Of a stretch of DNA of 64,000 nucleotides, positions 22,607 to 34,600 are shown in pieces (position 1 is the first letter of the stretch; each line of letters begins with the position of its first letter). Under the pieces are notes generated by a model. The model worked only from the letters and a program-made list of their open reading frames with translations, had not been told where the DNA came from and searched no databases. A program made the translations under genes and the position numbers. This DNA is from Aspidiotus rigidus (lineage: Eukaryota; Arthropoda; Insecta; Hemiptera; Diaspididae): assembly GCA_035079385.1 (NCBI GenBank), contig JAVHKY010000029.1, positions 1,054,001 to 1,118,000 on the forward strand, in the 5' to 3' direction.

Positions 22607-23635
22607 AAAACGACGGCTTCCTTAACGAAGTTGAACGAGGAACGCAGGGAACCTGTTTTATGAGTCATATGGGATTTGGTATTGAGAATTCAAGGAAGCC
22701 TAGCCCAAGATAAAGCTAGTATAAAGAAGGCCTAGACCTACTATAAGCCTTTGAGAGTCTAGATTTTTCTCGAATCTCGAGCTATATAAGATAGAAGAGG
22801 GACTTGGAAAAATTCCTATCACATAGAGTTGAAAGTTTTCCAAGTCCCCCTGTATCATATATAGATCGAGAGTCGACATTTTTCCAAGGTTTTGGTTGGA
22901 CGGCGGACAGCGCACGGCAAATTTCTCAAAAAGCTACCCATAGAACAGGTTCCCTGTTAAACTGGTTCGTCGAGTCCCCCTCCTATCATATATTATAGCT
23001 CGGATTGGACTCAGAAGAATTTCAACTTACGAGCTTTATATGATAGGAGAAGATCATTACAAAAATTGGTTTCAAGTCCCCCCTCCGCCATACAGCACGG
23101 ATTGAATTGGAAAAATTTCGACTCTCGAGCCATAATATATGATAGGAGAGAGTCTTTGAAAAACTTTTGACCCTCGAGCTGTATATGACAGGAGGGGGAT
23201 GAAGTCCAACATTATTATAGATCAAACTGGTCCAAGCCCCCCTCCTGTCATATATAGTATGGACTGGACTTGAGCAACATTTCGACTCTCGAGCGTAATG
23301 TATGGTAGGAGGGAGACGTGGACAGATTTCGATCTCCGAACTATATATGATGAGATCGTGACCATGACCAAGTCCAACATTATCGGCAAAAATGGTCCAA
23401 GTCTCCGTACTATCATGTGTAGCACGGATTGGACTCAGAAAAATGTGGACCTCTGAGCTATATCATGATAGTAGGGACTCAGAAAAATTCTTACTTTCAG
23501 GCTATACATAGAAGGGACTGAGGAAAAATTGAGAATCTTCGAGATTTCAATTCGAATTCAATACCAAAACCAATTTAATCCATAGAACAGGCCAGCGTTC
23601 CTCGTTTAATTTCATTGAGGAAGCCGTCGGTTTTT
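22607..23635. mobile_element. 1-kb inverted-repeat element filled with hairpin repeats
   Basis: The left arm (22607-about 22695: CGACGGCTTCCTTAACGAAG, AACGAGGAACGC, CCTGTTTTATG, TTGGTATTGA) is matched in reverse complement at about 23545-23635. The interior is an irregular array of roughly 50-bp modules of the type GGACTTGGAAAAATTTCGAC, TCTCGAGCTATATATGATA, GGAGGGGG. These occur alternately in both orientations, so neighbouring modules can pair into hairpins. Related modules occur at 16.9-17.2 kb. No coding frame. Confidence 0.75.
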
Positions 23636-23757
23636 TTGCGAAGAATATGATAGAAGGACAATGATTTATACACTCTATGAGTGTTCGTCGCCGTTGCGGG
23701 CAGTGACGTACTTGTTCTCGTCGTTGGTATTTGAGAATTTAAGCGAAAACGTTTGGT

Positions 23758-23830
23758 CTCCTCGTAGCTCAGCGCTTACAGCAGTCGCCCGGCAAGCGAA
23801 AGATCTCGGGTTCGGATCCCGACGAGGTGA
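23758..23830 (+). tRNA. tRNA-Ala(GGC)-like sequence, probable pseudogene or SINE head
   Basis: Folds as a 73-nt cloverleaf. The acceptor CTCCTCG pairs with CGAGGTG (one T-T mismatch). The D stem GCTC pairs with CAGC at three positions. The anticodon stem GTCGC pairs with GCGAA except the first pair; the loop CCGGCAA reads anticodon GGC at 23791-23793. The T stem TCGGG/CCCGA is perfect, with loop TTCGGAT. It departs from a functional tRNA: position 33 is C rather than T, the D loop lacks the GG pair, and position 58 is G. The helix continues outside the gene, with TTTGGT upstream pairing with ACCAAA downstream. It may be a tRNA pseudogene or the head of a tRNA-derived SINE. Confidence 0.5.
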
Positions 23831-23835
23831 CCAAA

Positions 23836-25085
23836 TTTCTCGTTTCTATTCTCATCTACTAACTACCCCCCTCCTAATATGATAGAAGTTTGGTCACTGG
23901 TGTAGGCACAGATTTCAATCTGAAGGGAGAGGCGAAGAAATTCGAGTCCGTGAGATGAAACAAGAAATTAGATAAGTACCTATGCATTTTCAACAATATC
24001 TCTGGGGGAGGAGATCGGTTAATACTATCCTCCGGCTAATGCCACTGTGTTTTGAAAATTAATTCTAAAGATTCGAAGGAAGATTGGGAAAACGTACCTT
24101 GGAATTTTCGTCGACTCTTGAAATTCTTCTTCTGATTATTACGATGAATTCTTCGTCACTCTACACAAGATATCGTTTCAATACTCGTACTCGATTTCTT
24201 CAAGTGTGACTGAAATTGAACATTAAAAATTTATTACTTTCACGTAATATCCAGAGCTTCTTCGCTTAAACAACCTCTATCGTCATTAAAAAAAAAATAT
24301 TGGATCAGAATTATTTTAAATAGGCCCGTTGATAATAGACTTTCGTACTTTTTTAAACATCGCGTCCAGCACAGGTAAACGCCTAGCCTCCAGCCAGGTA
24401 TTAAAATTACAATTACGACTAAATAACATTCTATACGGCGCGGCGATAGTTTTCACTTCGCTCGAGCGAAACATGATTAAAAACTCAAATACCAGTCTTT
24501 CGGTCCGCAACAAAGTTTGTTATCATGAACTTTTTGCTCTATTCTACACAGTTTTGTCTGGTCATATTCCTGGAACGTGATGCGCTATACTTTCACGGTA
24601 AGGCGATTAAACGCGCTTCTCCGGCGACTAAGTCCACCACGGACGAACTTGATAAGCGGCGCTCAAATGCCAGCTACTTTGCCAACATTTTTGTCGTATT
24701 ACCAAGAGAGTCCGACTTCGTGAAACTAAACAGAAATGTGAAACGGCTGTGGATCGAGTTACCGAATATATGCCGCTCAGAACTACCTGACTAGCAATTC
24801 GCAGAAAACTTTCGTCTAAGTCCTAGTTTTCGTAAGAATTTTAAAACCCTGAAAACCTAAACTTGTCTACATTATAGAAGAGAATCTTTAAACATTTCTT
24901 CTGACGACATAAACGGGATTAAAAAGCAATTTTAGTAAAAACTCTCAAGCTTTGGGTCATGTTTGTCATCTGTAAGACAGTCTATAGATCAAAAACAAAA
25001 TTCTCTCAAATCTCAACTATGTTGATACCTTAAATATGGAAACCTTCACTACCGCTCGCTCAGATATTCGACTTGACCTAGCTAA
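23836..25085. other. No feature recognised
   Basis: The frame at 24525-24794 (plus, 89 codons) and its antisense neighbour at 24316-24513 have more coding-like composition than the surroundings, but I recognise no domain in either. No repeats seen. Confidence 0.45.
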
Positions 25086-25258
25086 CATTTCCAAAGCTAC
25101 AGTAGTAAAAATTTATTCGTGCAAAGAAAATCAATGATTGAAGTAAAAACGGCTGCCGTAGAAGCGTCGAAACGTTAACCCCCTTTACAATCTTATTTGT
25201 ATGTACGAGAAATTATAGTGCGAGCAAAGCCGTTTTTACTTCAATCATTTCCAAAGCT
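25086..25258. mobile_element. Short retroposed insertion with LINE 3'-end signature and 13-bp target duplication
   Basis: CATTTCCAAAGCT occurs at 25086-25098 and again at 25246-25258, the pattern of a target-site duplication around a 147-bp insert. The insert contains GTAGAAGCGTCGAAACGTT (about 25158), the conserved GCGTCGAAACG motif found in many insect LINE 3' ends. It also has a perfect 22-bp inverted repeat (25133-25154 against 25228-25249, AATGATTGAAGTAAAAACGG...), suggesting a snapback or twin-priming event during reverse transcription. Confidence 0.65.
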
Positions 25259-27530
25259 CTCAACACTTGAACAATTCATTAAAAATATCACCTCTACCAA
25301 ATTTTTAACCCAACAGCTTTGCTTTACCAACGGATCTAACTCTGGAACCAAACATCCGAGGCGTCTTAATCGATTTAGTTACTAGCGAAAAAAGTGAGGG
25401 AAATGTTGGTAGTTGAATGAATTGTAGACTGCTTTAGAACTGAGGAACTAAAATTAAGTGAGGGCAGTACGATACGAAGATTCTAGAGAAAAAGATACAT
25501 GAAAAGTACAGTAGAAGATTCCAGTGCCCGTCCCCTGAAAATCACAATTCACCTGTAGCTTAATAATTATTTGAAGTCCATGACTTAGTAGTCAACATTT
25601 TTTTCGAAATCCTAACAGAAGGTCAGAGTCTTTATCTCCTATTAATTTATAACTCAATGGTAAAAATTTGAATACGGTATCATGTAGATAATATAGTGTC
25701 TCCCCATTATCCTTTTTATTCACATGGAACAAAAAATTAATTTTCGCTCTGGCAAAACTATCTGTGATCACGTTACTATTCTGTTATACGTAGATTAATC
25801 AAATCCATGAAGAGTTGACGATTTTTTTGTTCAGACCTTAAGACGTTTCTAATGACGTAAACTTTTTCCCCAATTTATAGGAAATTACGATGATTTTGTT
25901 TTATTCCATTCAACGTTCTATAATTTTATCAATTTCTCGTCGTTTATAATTCTGTATTGGTTGATGTTAATTCTAGGTCTGGGACGAACCGTAACAGTGC
26001 AAGTGAACTCGCCGGATGCAAACTCTATTAATGGAAGTCCCTGACACGGAAGCACGGAAGCGGTTGCGTTGAGCAAGCTCGATTTTTTTTTTTCTATCTA
26101 TTCTTACAGGTTCAGTGCCCTCGCTGCTCCCTCTCGACCATCCAAATTTCCAAACAAAAAAGGCACGCCTTCGTTCCTACATTTATTCGGCCTAGTTATC
26201 CACATGGGTACTTATCACTCATTTAAAGAGACAGCGGACGAAGGTTTTTCATAATCGAAAACTTACGCTCGCTAGTATAAGAAAATGCTCCTTTTTCGTT
26301 ATCGTAATTATACAGACGTCGATGGACTTTACATGTGACGTTTTCTGTTAGTCTTCATTTATAGGTCGATCGTATTTATTAACCCGCGATATGTTCGCAA
26401 ACTGCGATAGAGAAAGTGTTATTATAGCTGTGCACAGAGCTAGCAGTTCGATTAAACTGTACAATAGTTTATATATGTCAGCGATCAGCTGTCAGAAACC
26501 CGAGCTACGTTCGTACCCTCGAATACAGAATGATTGTGTTCAAGCACGAAATGTGTACAAGAAAAGGAAGAAATGGCGTGAAATAAACATACTTTTTATT
26601 TCCCGCTTTATTGTTTTATATTATAGATTATCGATACAGAACGTGAAAAAATGAAAAGCAGGAACCGATGAATTAAAATGGAAAATGATGTACGAGTTCT
26701 GCGTTCTTTTTTTTTTCACAAGGTACGTAAGCTAAGGAGGAAGAAGTATTAAGCTTCTAACTACCTAGGAGGCCTAACGAAAAGAAATTTTCTTCCAACA
26801 AGAAAAACGAAAAAGAAAGGGGCGAAGTATATATATATACGCGGTAGCTCGTTTATAAAAATTAGGGACACGCAAGCAACATAAAAAGAAGGTAGAAGAG
26901 CAGATGTATACTTCGTTGTTGTTATTTATATATATTTTTTTTTCTCTCCGGTTCTTTACTTTTCGAAATACAACGTGTAAGGGATATTACAAGAACGAAA
27001 TTTTATATTTTTTATGAGTTAAACGAAAAATCGCTTAGCGCGGATGAGAGATTAGGTACCTAGTAATTTCGCTTCACGATACACGAAGCGAGGTGAGGTG
27101 AGAAAATTTGAGTATCCAAACATGCATACTTAGGAATACATTGTACATTATCGGTTGTACAAATACAAAGAATGTCACAATGGACAAGGTAACGGTGGAT
27201 AACTTCGCATCACGTACAGTAATTATGGTCCTTTTACTCCAAGATTGTAACTCTAAAGAGTCTTCAAGAAAGATTAAAATAATCATTATAGATCTTCACA
27301 CGTTACACACCTACATAACATCAACTGCACGTATGTGTAGTGTTTCGCAGCTTTGAAGACTATGTAGTACACAAGAACTATCAAGTATACATGAGCGGTC
27401 CCTACGCTTGGTGACGTCATTGAGTTTCTACATGATTGATTCGTAATCAGATACTTTACTATATCTCAGTACAAATGGTACAATTATGATTATATTGTAT
27501 GATACGGAACAGTTAACATCTCTTAATGCC
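25259..27530. other. No feature recognised
   Basis: AT-rich sequence with a short TA microsatellite near 26830 and T runs. No coding or structural signal. Confidence 0.5.
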
Positions 27531-27544
27531 TCTCTTCTGATTTA

Positions 27545-28045
27545 CATGTATTAGTACCTGATCACACAATTGAGATATCGTCTACATATCTAGTCCAGTC
27601 TTTGGTCGAGTTTCCAAACTTGCTGCTTTCAATATCTTGTCAGTATCGGCGACAGCGGTGATTCTATCAATAGTCTTTCTTTCTAAATATGGAATTTGTT
27701 ATTGAATCAGCCGTAGCTCTGGCCCACGACCTTTTCCATTCTTTTGGCGTACTTCAATCCGTCAGGGTTTCCACGGCATCTGTTATCTTACAGCGAGATG
27801 AGAGGTTCTCTCTCTGGTATGGCAACAAATATCTGTGTCACATCCAAGGATCGCTCAATCAACTCCCCGTTCTTCAAATTGATAGTTTTCTTTCAAGAAT
27901 CTGGCTGTGATCTTTGCTATCTTGTAACATGGTGATTGGGTACTATTGACCAGCGGTCTCGCATATGATGGTTCTACAAGCCTCTCAAATTCTGGTGCTT
28001 CCGAGTATATTTCAAGCATCCTTTCGTCGATTACCAAGTACATTG
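27545..28045 (-). pseudogene. Penelope-like element reverse transcriptase remnant
   Basis: Reading the minus strand from 28045 downward, pieces of a Penelope-type reverse transcriptase appear in the expected order but in changing frames: RPLVNSTQSPCYKIAKITA (family pattern RPIVSS..SPTYKLAKYLA), then NLKNGELIERSLDVTQIFVA (family: ...FDV.SLFTNIP, the first catalytic aspartate region), then ESPLSPILTRY (family: GSPLSPILADIFM) and WTRYVDDISIV (the YVDD catalytic pair). Frameshifts and stops separate them, so the copy is dead. Neither the thumb nor the GIY-YIG endonuclease is recognisable. Identification rests on motif order rather than on any one match. Confidence 0.68.
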
Positions 28046-28789
28046 CTCTCTTTCAACACAGTTTTCAAAAGAAGAACTGAAAGATTTTGACCTGTGACTC
28101 TAGTAAATAAATGGGAATGTACGAATATGTCCATTCACATTCAAATTCTGACGTTATTAGAATATTTTGGATATTATTGTAAATCAATGTTGATGGAAGA
28201 GAAGACTTAAGATAATTTTGAGAAGTATGGACAAAGAGCAACTTGAAGAAGTTACAGAAGAAGGGATCATGAAAACATTTTTGAGCTGGACTCTTCTATG
28301 GAAGAGATATCTCCCACGTTGTCTTTATAGAAGCTATGTCCTTCAGGAGAGTGTCTGAGTTTGGATTATGACGTCATAAGAAGACATGGGAAATTTTTCT
28401 GCCCAAATACCTATCAAGACTTCGGAAATCTTCACCTTTGGCTCCAAAAGTAGTACCGTAAAATGCTGAACTTTGAGACAAATTATCGATTCCTGGCTCT
28501 CTTAGAATATTAATGGCTATTATTGGCAACTTAATAAAGTGATTTCTATCTTTTTCTAGCGTTTTCTCTTACCCAGTTTTGCCGCCTTGTGCTCCTTGGT
28601 GACATTTCTCACGAGTAACAAAAAATTAAAGCTCAGATTGAAAATATAGATAATATAAATATCAAGTTTATCTAAAATTGTTGACATTTTCCACGATACA
28701 GCTTTTCTACTTAGTTGAACATATTCATAATTATTTGGTCCAATTGCTTTCTAAGATACGAGTATTTGCTACACAGGAAAAGACAGACA
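28046..28789. other. No feature recognised
   Basis: Sequence upstream of the Penelope-like remnant in its own orientation. It might hold decayed N-terminal coding sequence, but nothing can be read with confidence. Confidence 0.4.
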
Positions 28790-29333
28790 TTCATTAGCAG
28801 AGCCGGGATTTTTCGGCACAAGCACTTGATGTTGCATTTTCGGCATTATTCGGCATTTAAAAAAAAAAAAAAAAGAAAGAAAAATATACGTTTTCAGTGC
28901 TTTTACAAATTCACGATCAGAATTATTCAATTTACGACAAAATTACGTGACTTTGACCAAAATAAACGAGTTTTTTCTTTTCTTTTTTTTATTATTCATT
29001 TATTTACATGCGCTATCATTTCAATGTTTACATGTTCTCTTGACATCTATCAATAAGAAAGAAAAAAAAAAAAAAATCTTAGCAATTTTTCAATCAAAAT
29101 TTTTAATTTTTCAACTTTGAACTAAAAATAATATTTAAAAAAAAAATCAAATTTTCATCAAAATTGCTGAATTTTAAGCAAAATTAAGCAAATTTTGTCC
29201 GAAATTTTATAATTTCAGACGATATTTTACAGAATAGTCATTTCAGCCTTATTCAGCTTTGAACCCTGTTTTCGGCATTTATTCCATTTTTGGAAATTTT
29301 CGGCAAAATTAATTTTCTTCTCTTGCTTCTACT

Positions 29334-29630
29334 AGAGCCCTATAAATACGAGTGAGGACATGGACCGCCATATTTCGTCGTTACGTCATCATTATTTTCA
29401 CAGTCTCCTATTCTAGTGACTGATAACAGTTTATCATAATTTGAAAATAATAAGAGAACATTCTAGACTAAGTCCCAAAGCAAAATGCTAGACTCAACAC
29501 TTGCACTACTGAGAAATGCAAAACAGCTTCACTAATCACACAAATTCCTCATCTGAATAGGGAGCTATGGAGATAAATGATGACGTAACGACTAAATATG
29601 ACGGACCATGTCCTTACTATTTATAGGGCT
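29334..29630. mobile_element. Nested MITE, about 300 bp, 55-bp terminal inverted repeats
   Basis: AGAGCCCTATAAATACGAG at the left faces the inverted copy ending ATTTATAGGGCTCT at the right. The arms run about 55 bp, through GGACATGG, ATATTT and CGTTACGTCATC. CTACT flanks both sides (29329-29333 and 29631-29635), a possible 5-bp target duplication. Non-coding. Confidence 0.78.
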
Positions 29631-29637
29631 CTACTTC

Positions 29638-31507
29638 TAGTCCAGTCAAATTAGACATTACAAATGACGAACCTGGCACTAACCTCCAGCAAAGATTTTT
29701 TTGCGCATATTTGTCGGACATGGTCTCCACAAGAACTCCAGAGAGTTCACCACCTGGACGTGTGTTGCTTTTTCCCCCAGGGAGCCGAACGTCCGACGGA
29801 AATCGGTTTTTTCTATTTTTCTCGCGAATCACGCATTCTACAATGAAAATACCCCAGTACAAAAATAATTCTCACCAAATTTACAATAAAAATGTATTCT
29901 TGTCATTTTTTGATTAACCCAAAGAAAATCAAGTAAACACGCCCTCATAATGACTCCCGCAAAACAGCCATTTTAATGAAAAGGCGTGTGAAAACGCCGA
30001 AAAACGCGGTTTTTTCAATTTATCTCGTGAACCGTACATCCTACGAAAAAAATACCTCAGTACAAAAATGATCTACGTGAAATTTCCTAGGGGATGTACT
30101 CTTGACAATTTTTAATTCGCGCACTATAACGGAAATAATGCGCGCAGAAATCGACGAAAGCGGAGGGTATACACTTGTGTACCGTTTCGCGTTGCACCCC
30201 GTACTGGAGTGTCAACGCGCGACGTTGTATTTTCGGTGTGTTCATGCACTGTTTCGCGGAGGACCGCGTGCAAGAAATGTTGACGTAATACGCGCGGTAC
30301 CACGTAATGGTAGAGAGTGCATTTTGGAGCTCTTCACTTCTGGATGTTGAAAAAAAATGTTCAACAGTATCAGTTTGGTTTCGTGTTCAGTTTTTCAATA
30401 AAATAAAAAAATGAATTCTCATGACTTGAAAGACAGGGAAATGAAGAGAGGGAGAGAGAGAAAAAGAAAAAAAACGCAAGAGACCCGTATGAGGAGCCTG
30501 GCGACTCAGTCTCGTTTATTTACACTGTGTGAAGAAAAATGAATTGACTCCTCGAAGACATTTATGAAAAATTTACCGCCAAGAAAGTGTTGAGAAAATG
30601 TTGTTCCCTCCAGCATGAGTAAATAAGTAATTTATTACCGTACCATAAGAATGTAATAAAGACTGGTTTCGTGAATAATTGATAGTAACATTGAACTGTA
30701 CAATACGTTATAAAAATAATAGGTACGGTACGAAAGACTATATGTCATCTTCCTCTCGTGAATCGTGAATCTAGAAATTCGTAATCCATAAATTCCAGGT
30801 CAATGGGATTCAAGCAGTTGCCCTAACATCCAGAAGTACTCTCTATCATCACGTGGTACCGCGCGTATTACGTCAACATTTCTTGCACGCGGTCCTCCGC
30901 GAAACAGTGCCTGAACACACCGGAAATACAACGTCGCGCGTTGACACTCCAGTACGGGGTGCAACGCGAAACGGTACACAAGTGTATACCCTCCGCTTTC
31001 GTCGATTTCTGCGCGCATTATTTCCGTTATAGTGCGCGAATTAAAAATTGTCAAGAGTACATCCTCTAGGAAATTTCACGTAAATCATTTTTGTACTGAG
31101 GTATTTTTTTCGTAGGATGTACGGTTCACGAGATAAATTGAAAAAACCGCGTTTTTCGGCGTTTTCACACGCCTTTTCATTAAAATAGCTGTTTTGCGGG
31201 AGTCATTTTGAGGGCGTGTTTACTCGATTTCCATTGGGTTAATCAAAAGATGACAAGAATACATTTTTATTGTAAATTTGGTGAGGTTTATTTTTGTACT
31301 GAGGTATTTTCATTGTAGAATGCGTGATTCGCGAGAAAAATAGAAAAAACCGATTTCTGTCGGACGTTCGGCCCCCTGGGGGAAAAAGCACCACACTTTC
31401 AGGTGGTGAACTCTCTGGAGTTCTTGTGGAGACCATTTCCAACAAATATGCGCAAAAAAATCTTTGCTGGAGGTTAGTGCCAGGTTCATGTCTAATTTGA
31501 CTGGACT
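29638..31507. mobile_element. 1.9-kb element with two 0.7-kb, roughly 96% identical inverted arms
   Basis: The left arm (29638-about 30349) and right arm (about 30826-31507) are inverted copies differing at only about 20-30 positions plus small indels, so they are far younger or better homogenised than the other foldbacks in the window. The ends AGTCCAGTCAAATTAG match. Each arm contains the same GC-richer frame of about 75 codons (30102-30350 plus; 30800-31054 minus). The centre (30350-30825) has a GA-rich simple stretch. No transposase motif. CTACT lies near both flanks. Confidence 0.82.
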
Positions 31508-31604
31508 CTACTATCACCAATACGTACTTTTATATCATTTTCATGCTTTTCAGACGCACTAAAATGATTGGCAAATGTCGAGGAGTCCGGGCTCTGTTCC
31601 TTAG

Positions 31605-34600
31605 TGATGCATCAGAGCTAGCTCAAAACCTTGATTTTACTAAGAAGTTGTTCGACAATGTTCTCACTCGACTATCACGCACAGAATCATTATTTCGTCA
31701 TTTTGTATGATTTCCGTCATCAGATTACTATCAGGTGTAATTCTGTGCAAAGTATCCGTGAGAAATCGATACTTCCCTACCTACTGAAATCGCTTATCTG
31801 CTACAAGTTTTACTCGTGACTATAGCTCCTGTCTGATGGTTCAACATGATTCCAAGTGTACTCAAAACAAAAGCGGGATTTACTGACAACTCAAAGATTC
31901 TCATAAATATTCACAAAAAGGATCACACAATACACCTATAGAGGAGAAATAATTCCTCCTCGTTGTGTCATGGTCTTGCCGCCCATAATTACTCTCAAGC
32001 TGTACACGGATCGCTAACTAAACGAGGAGGGAGATATATACAAACACACCCATGCAAGATCGCTGTAACACCGAATTTTTGTGTTGGCGGCGTTGCATCG
32101 GCACTTGCAGTCAAAGTTGCGAGTGTATAAGCTACCGTGCTCGATTACATCGGTGCCAGCCAGATATTCAAGAAGCAAAATTTGTGGCCTGTTGCTTTCG
32201 TATTTTACTACCTCTGAATCATCATAACGGCGTACGAACAAGTTCGCTTGAATCTTACACACATATACCTGTTACTCGACTACTCACAGATATAATTCAT
32301 ACACTTCACCGTGTACACCTACAAGCAACAATATTGACTTATTTTTGATAATGCGTTTCAATGTCCTTTCAGCCGCTACTATCAGTACAAAAGTAATTTT
32401 GAGTCGATTGCTAGAAATATCAGTTAATAACCACGGTAATTGAAGAGAGGCAAAAAAGATATACCGCCATACTCGCATACCTATATGGGAGAGAGATGGG
32501 GCGACGCTTCACTCAGACTAGGTCAATATATAACTTTCGTGTCTTCCTGTCCATCGTTTTCATGTAAATAATTTTTCAGGATCGACACTACAGGGTCACA
32601 AAACCATTCCCCACTCCAAAAGCTGAAAAGAGACATAAAATATGATCTTTTTCGGCGCATCAACGGTATATCTTTACGAGGATAATTTTCATTTGTGGGA
32701 AAGATATTCATTGAAGACTTTTTATTACTATTGATTTTTTCTTTTTCCTGCGAGGAAGAATATTAAAACAATCTCGAGTATTTCAGTATCAATGATGCGT
32801 AAAGTACAGAAGTATTTCCAATTCGTTATCCACTCGAATAATTTTGAAGATCACAGGATGATTATTCAGCGGAAATATACGATATCATATGACTTCTGAC
32901 AGGAAAAGCGATATCGTTCAAGGGGAATTTCCGATTCTGGTGAAACTAAAATACAAAAGAACACCTGACCGTATGTAATGTTACATATTGCTCGGATTTG
33001 CAACCCTTTCGCCGGCAATGATGGGAAAAAAAGAGAAGGAAACCAACAAAGGAGAGTGAAAGAACGACACAACCATCATTACAAGCAAATAGGTATTAAC
33101 GGTGCGCTGGTCTCGAATGGTGTCTCGTTCAAAACTTTTTCCATCTGTGCAAATACAAATAGCAACTATTTTTCCGAAGCCAGAGATAGAGAGAGAAAGT
33201 TACCCGTACCTATTTCTCATGTTCGCGAGAAAAATGTTTTCGAGTACGTGAACGCGTGCTCTGTAGCGCGTACGTAATCATCTACTTGTACGAAATGAAC
33301 TTTGAGGACGTAAAGTATTACAGAAGCGATGGCAGTTGGATTTTCGGAGCTTATTTGGACGACGAAAAAACTTCTTTAATCCTCGGCGAGCGACGAATGC
33401 AGTCTCATCCAGTCTTCACCGGGTTGGCGCTAAAATTCTTATCCGGCTGTCGCGCATCAGCAAACGAATTAATAGGACTAATTTTTCTAAAAAATGAAAT
33501 TAATTTTCCCTGTAGAAGTGTATTTGCTGTCGTAATTGTCCACTAGTCTTCTTCTAATACTACTTTTATATTGGCCGATTAAAATTCTCTTAATTTTGAG
33601 CAGGGACGCGAGAGGACGTAGTTTTTTCCTCTAGCTCATTCGCGAGCATTTACGAGTACCATTTTTCACTACAAGTGTCATTAGAGCGTATCTCATGTAA
33701 TTCTCCAGACCGTGACCACGTACAAATATACGTATTGTAGTTTACAACCGCAAACTTATTCTACGAACCTACGTATATGATAACTCAAGAGGCATAAAAA
33801 CGTGGGACGAATGTGGGTTTTCAGAAAGCTGGCGATAGTACAACATTTTAAATATCGTTCGTCTTGCACATAGTATCTAAACGAACGTACTCTGTACCAG
33901 ACTTTTTATTTTTCAATTTTTATTTAGTCGTTTGGTACCTTTAAATACGTTTACGTACCGTTCGCGTTTCGGGGTCAAAGGAACATTTTTTTTTTGTACC
34001 TGGTGTAGTACTTACTCGATACCTACCTCCGTTTCGCTCAAAGGCACGGAACGTTTATAAATTACCGTGTATGCGATCGAAACCAATAATACGCTTTTGT
34101 AGACTCGTCATCGACAATATTTACAGACAAACGAATGTGAAGGTTGCACATCGATTTTCTAGTCGCTCGGTGTTAAAAAAAAAAAAAAAATTGCTCCACT
34201 GGTACCTGTGCTTATTCATCGTTATTTATAAGTATACCAACCTGATGGTATGTTGCCTAATTTAACGGAAGCATGCATTCATAAATATTTACATTAGATA
34301 CATGCGCCAGTTAGAATATTCTGCTCATTGAAATATCACTCCGACAGACGACGGGATTCGACTAGGTATACGAGATGAGCAAATCGCACCCGCTCAGTCG
34401 GTCGTTATTTAGGTAGCGGGTACTGCTACATTGAAAACCTAATGTGGAAATAGATTGGTAATACGTAGAGAGGGAACTTGCGAATCCACATATAGGCCAT
34501 CCCATATATTTTTTTGCAGTTAAATATATCACATCACCCAGAATACGTAAATGAATAAGTTTGCAGTCAACATCCGCAATAATGTGCATTCATCACCCAT

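Larger units (their letters stand above)
28798..31596. mobile_element. hAT-like element interrupted by two nested inverted-repeat elements
   Basis: The left end CAGAGCCGGGATTTTTCGGCA faces, at 31596, the inverted end whose complement is CAGAGCCCGGACTCCTCGACA (16 of 21 positions agree). The flanking 8 bp are TTCATTAG (28790-28797) and TTCCTTAG (31597-31604), 7 of 8 identical, as expected of an aged hAT target duplication. The left portion (28798-29333) shares internal sequence with the right arm of the 19498-21002 element, including the GCGTTTTTCAG(C/T) and AATTATTCAATTT blocks. The right portion is only 31513-31596; the rest is the two insertions listed separately. Confidence 0.72.

Noticed and set aside
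24525..24794. 89-codon plus-strand frame with balanced composition
   Set aside because: No family resemblance, no splice or promoter context, and an overlapping antisense frame of similar quality.
33256..33546. 96-codon plus-strand frame
   Set aside because: Looks moderately protein-like but I recognise nothing and see no supporting signals.
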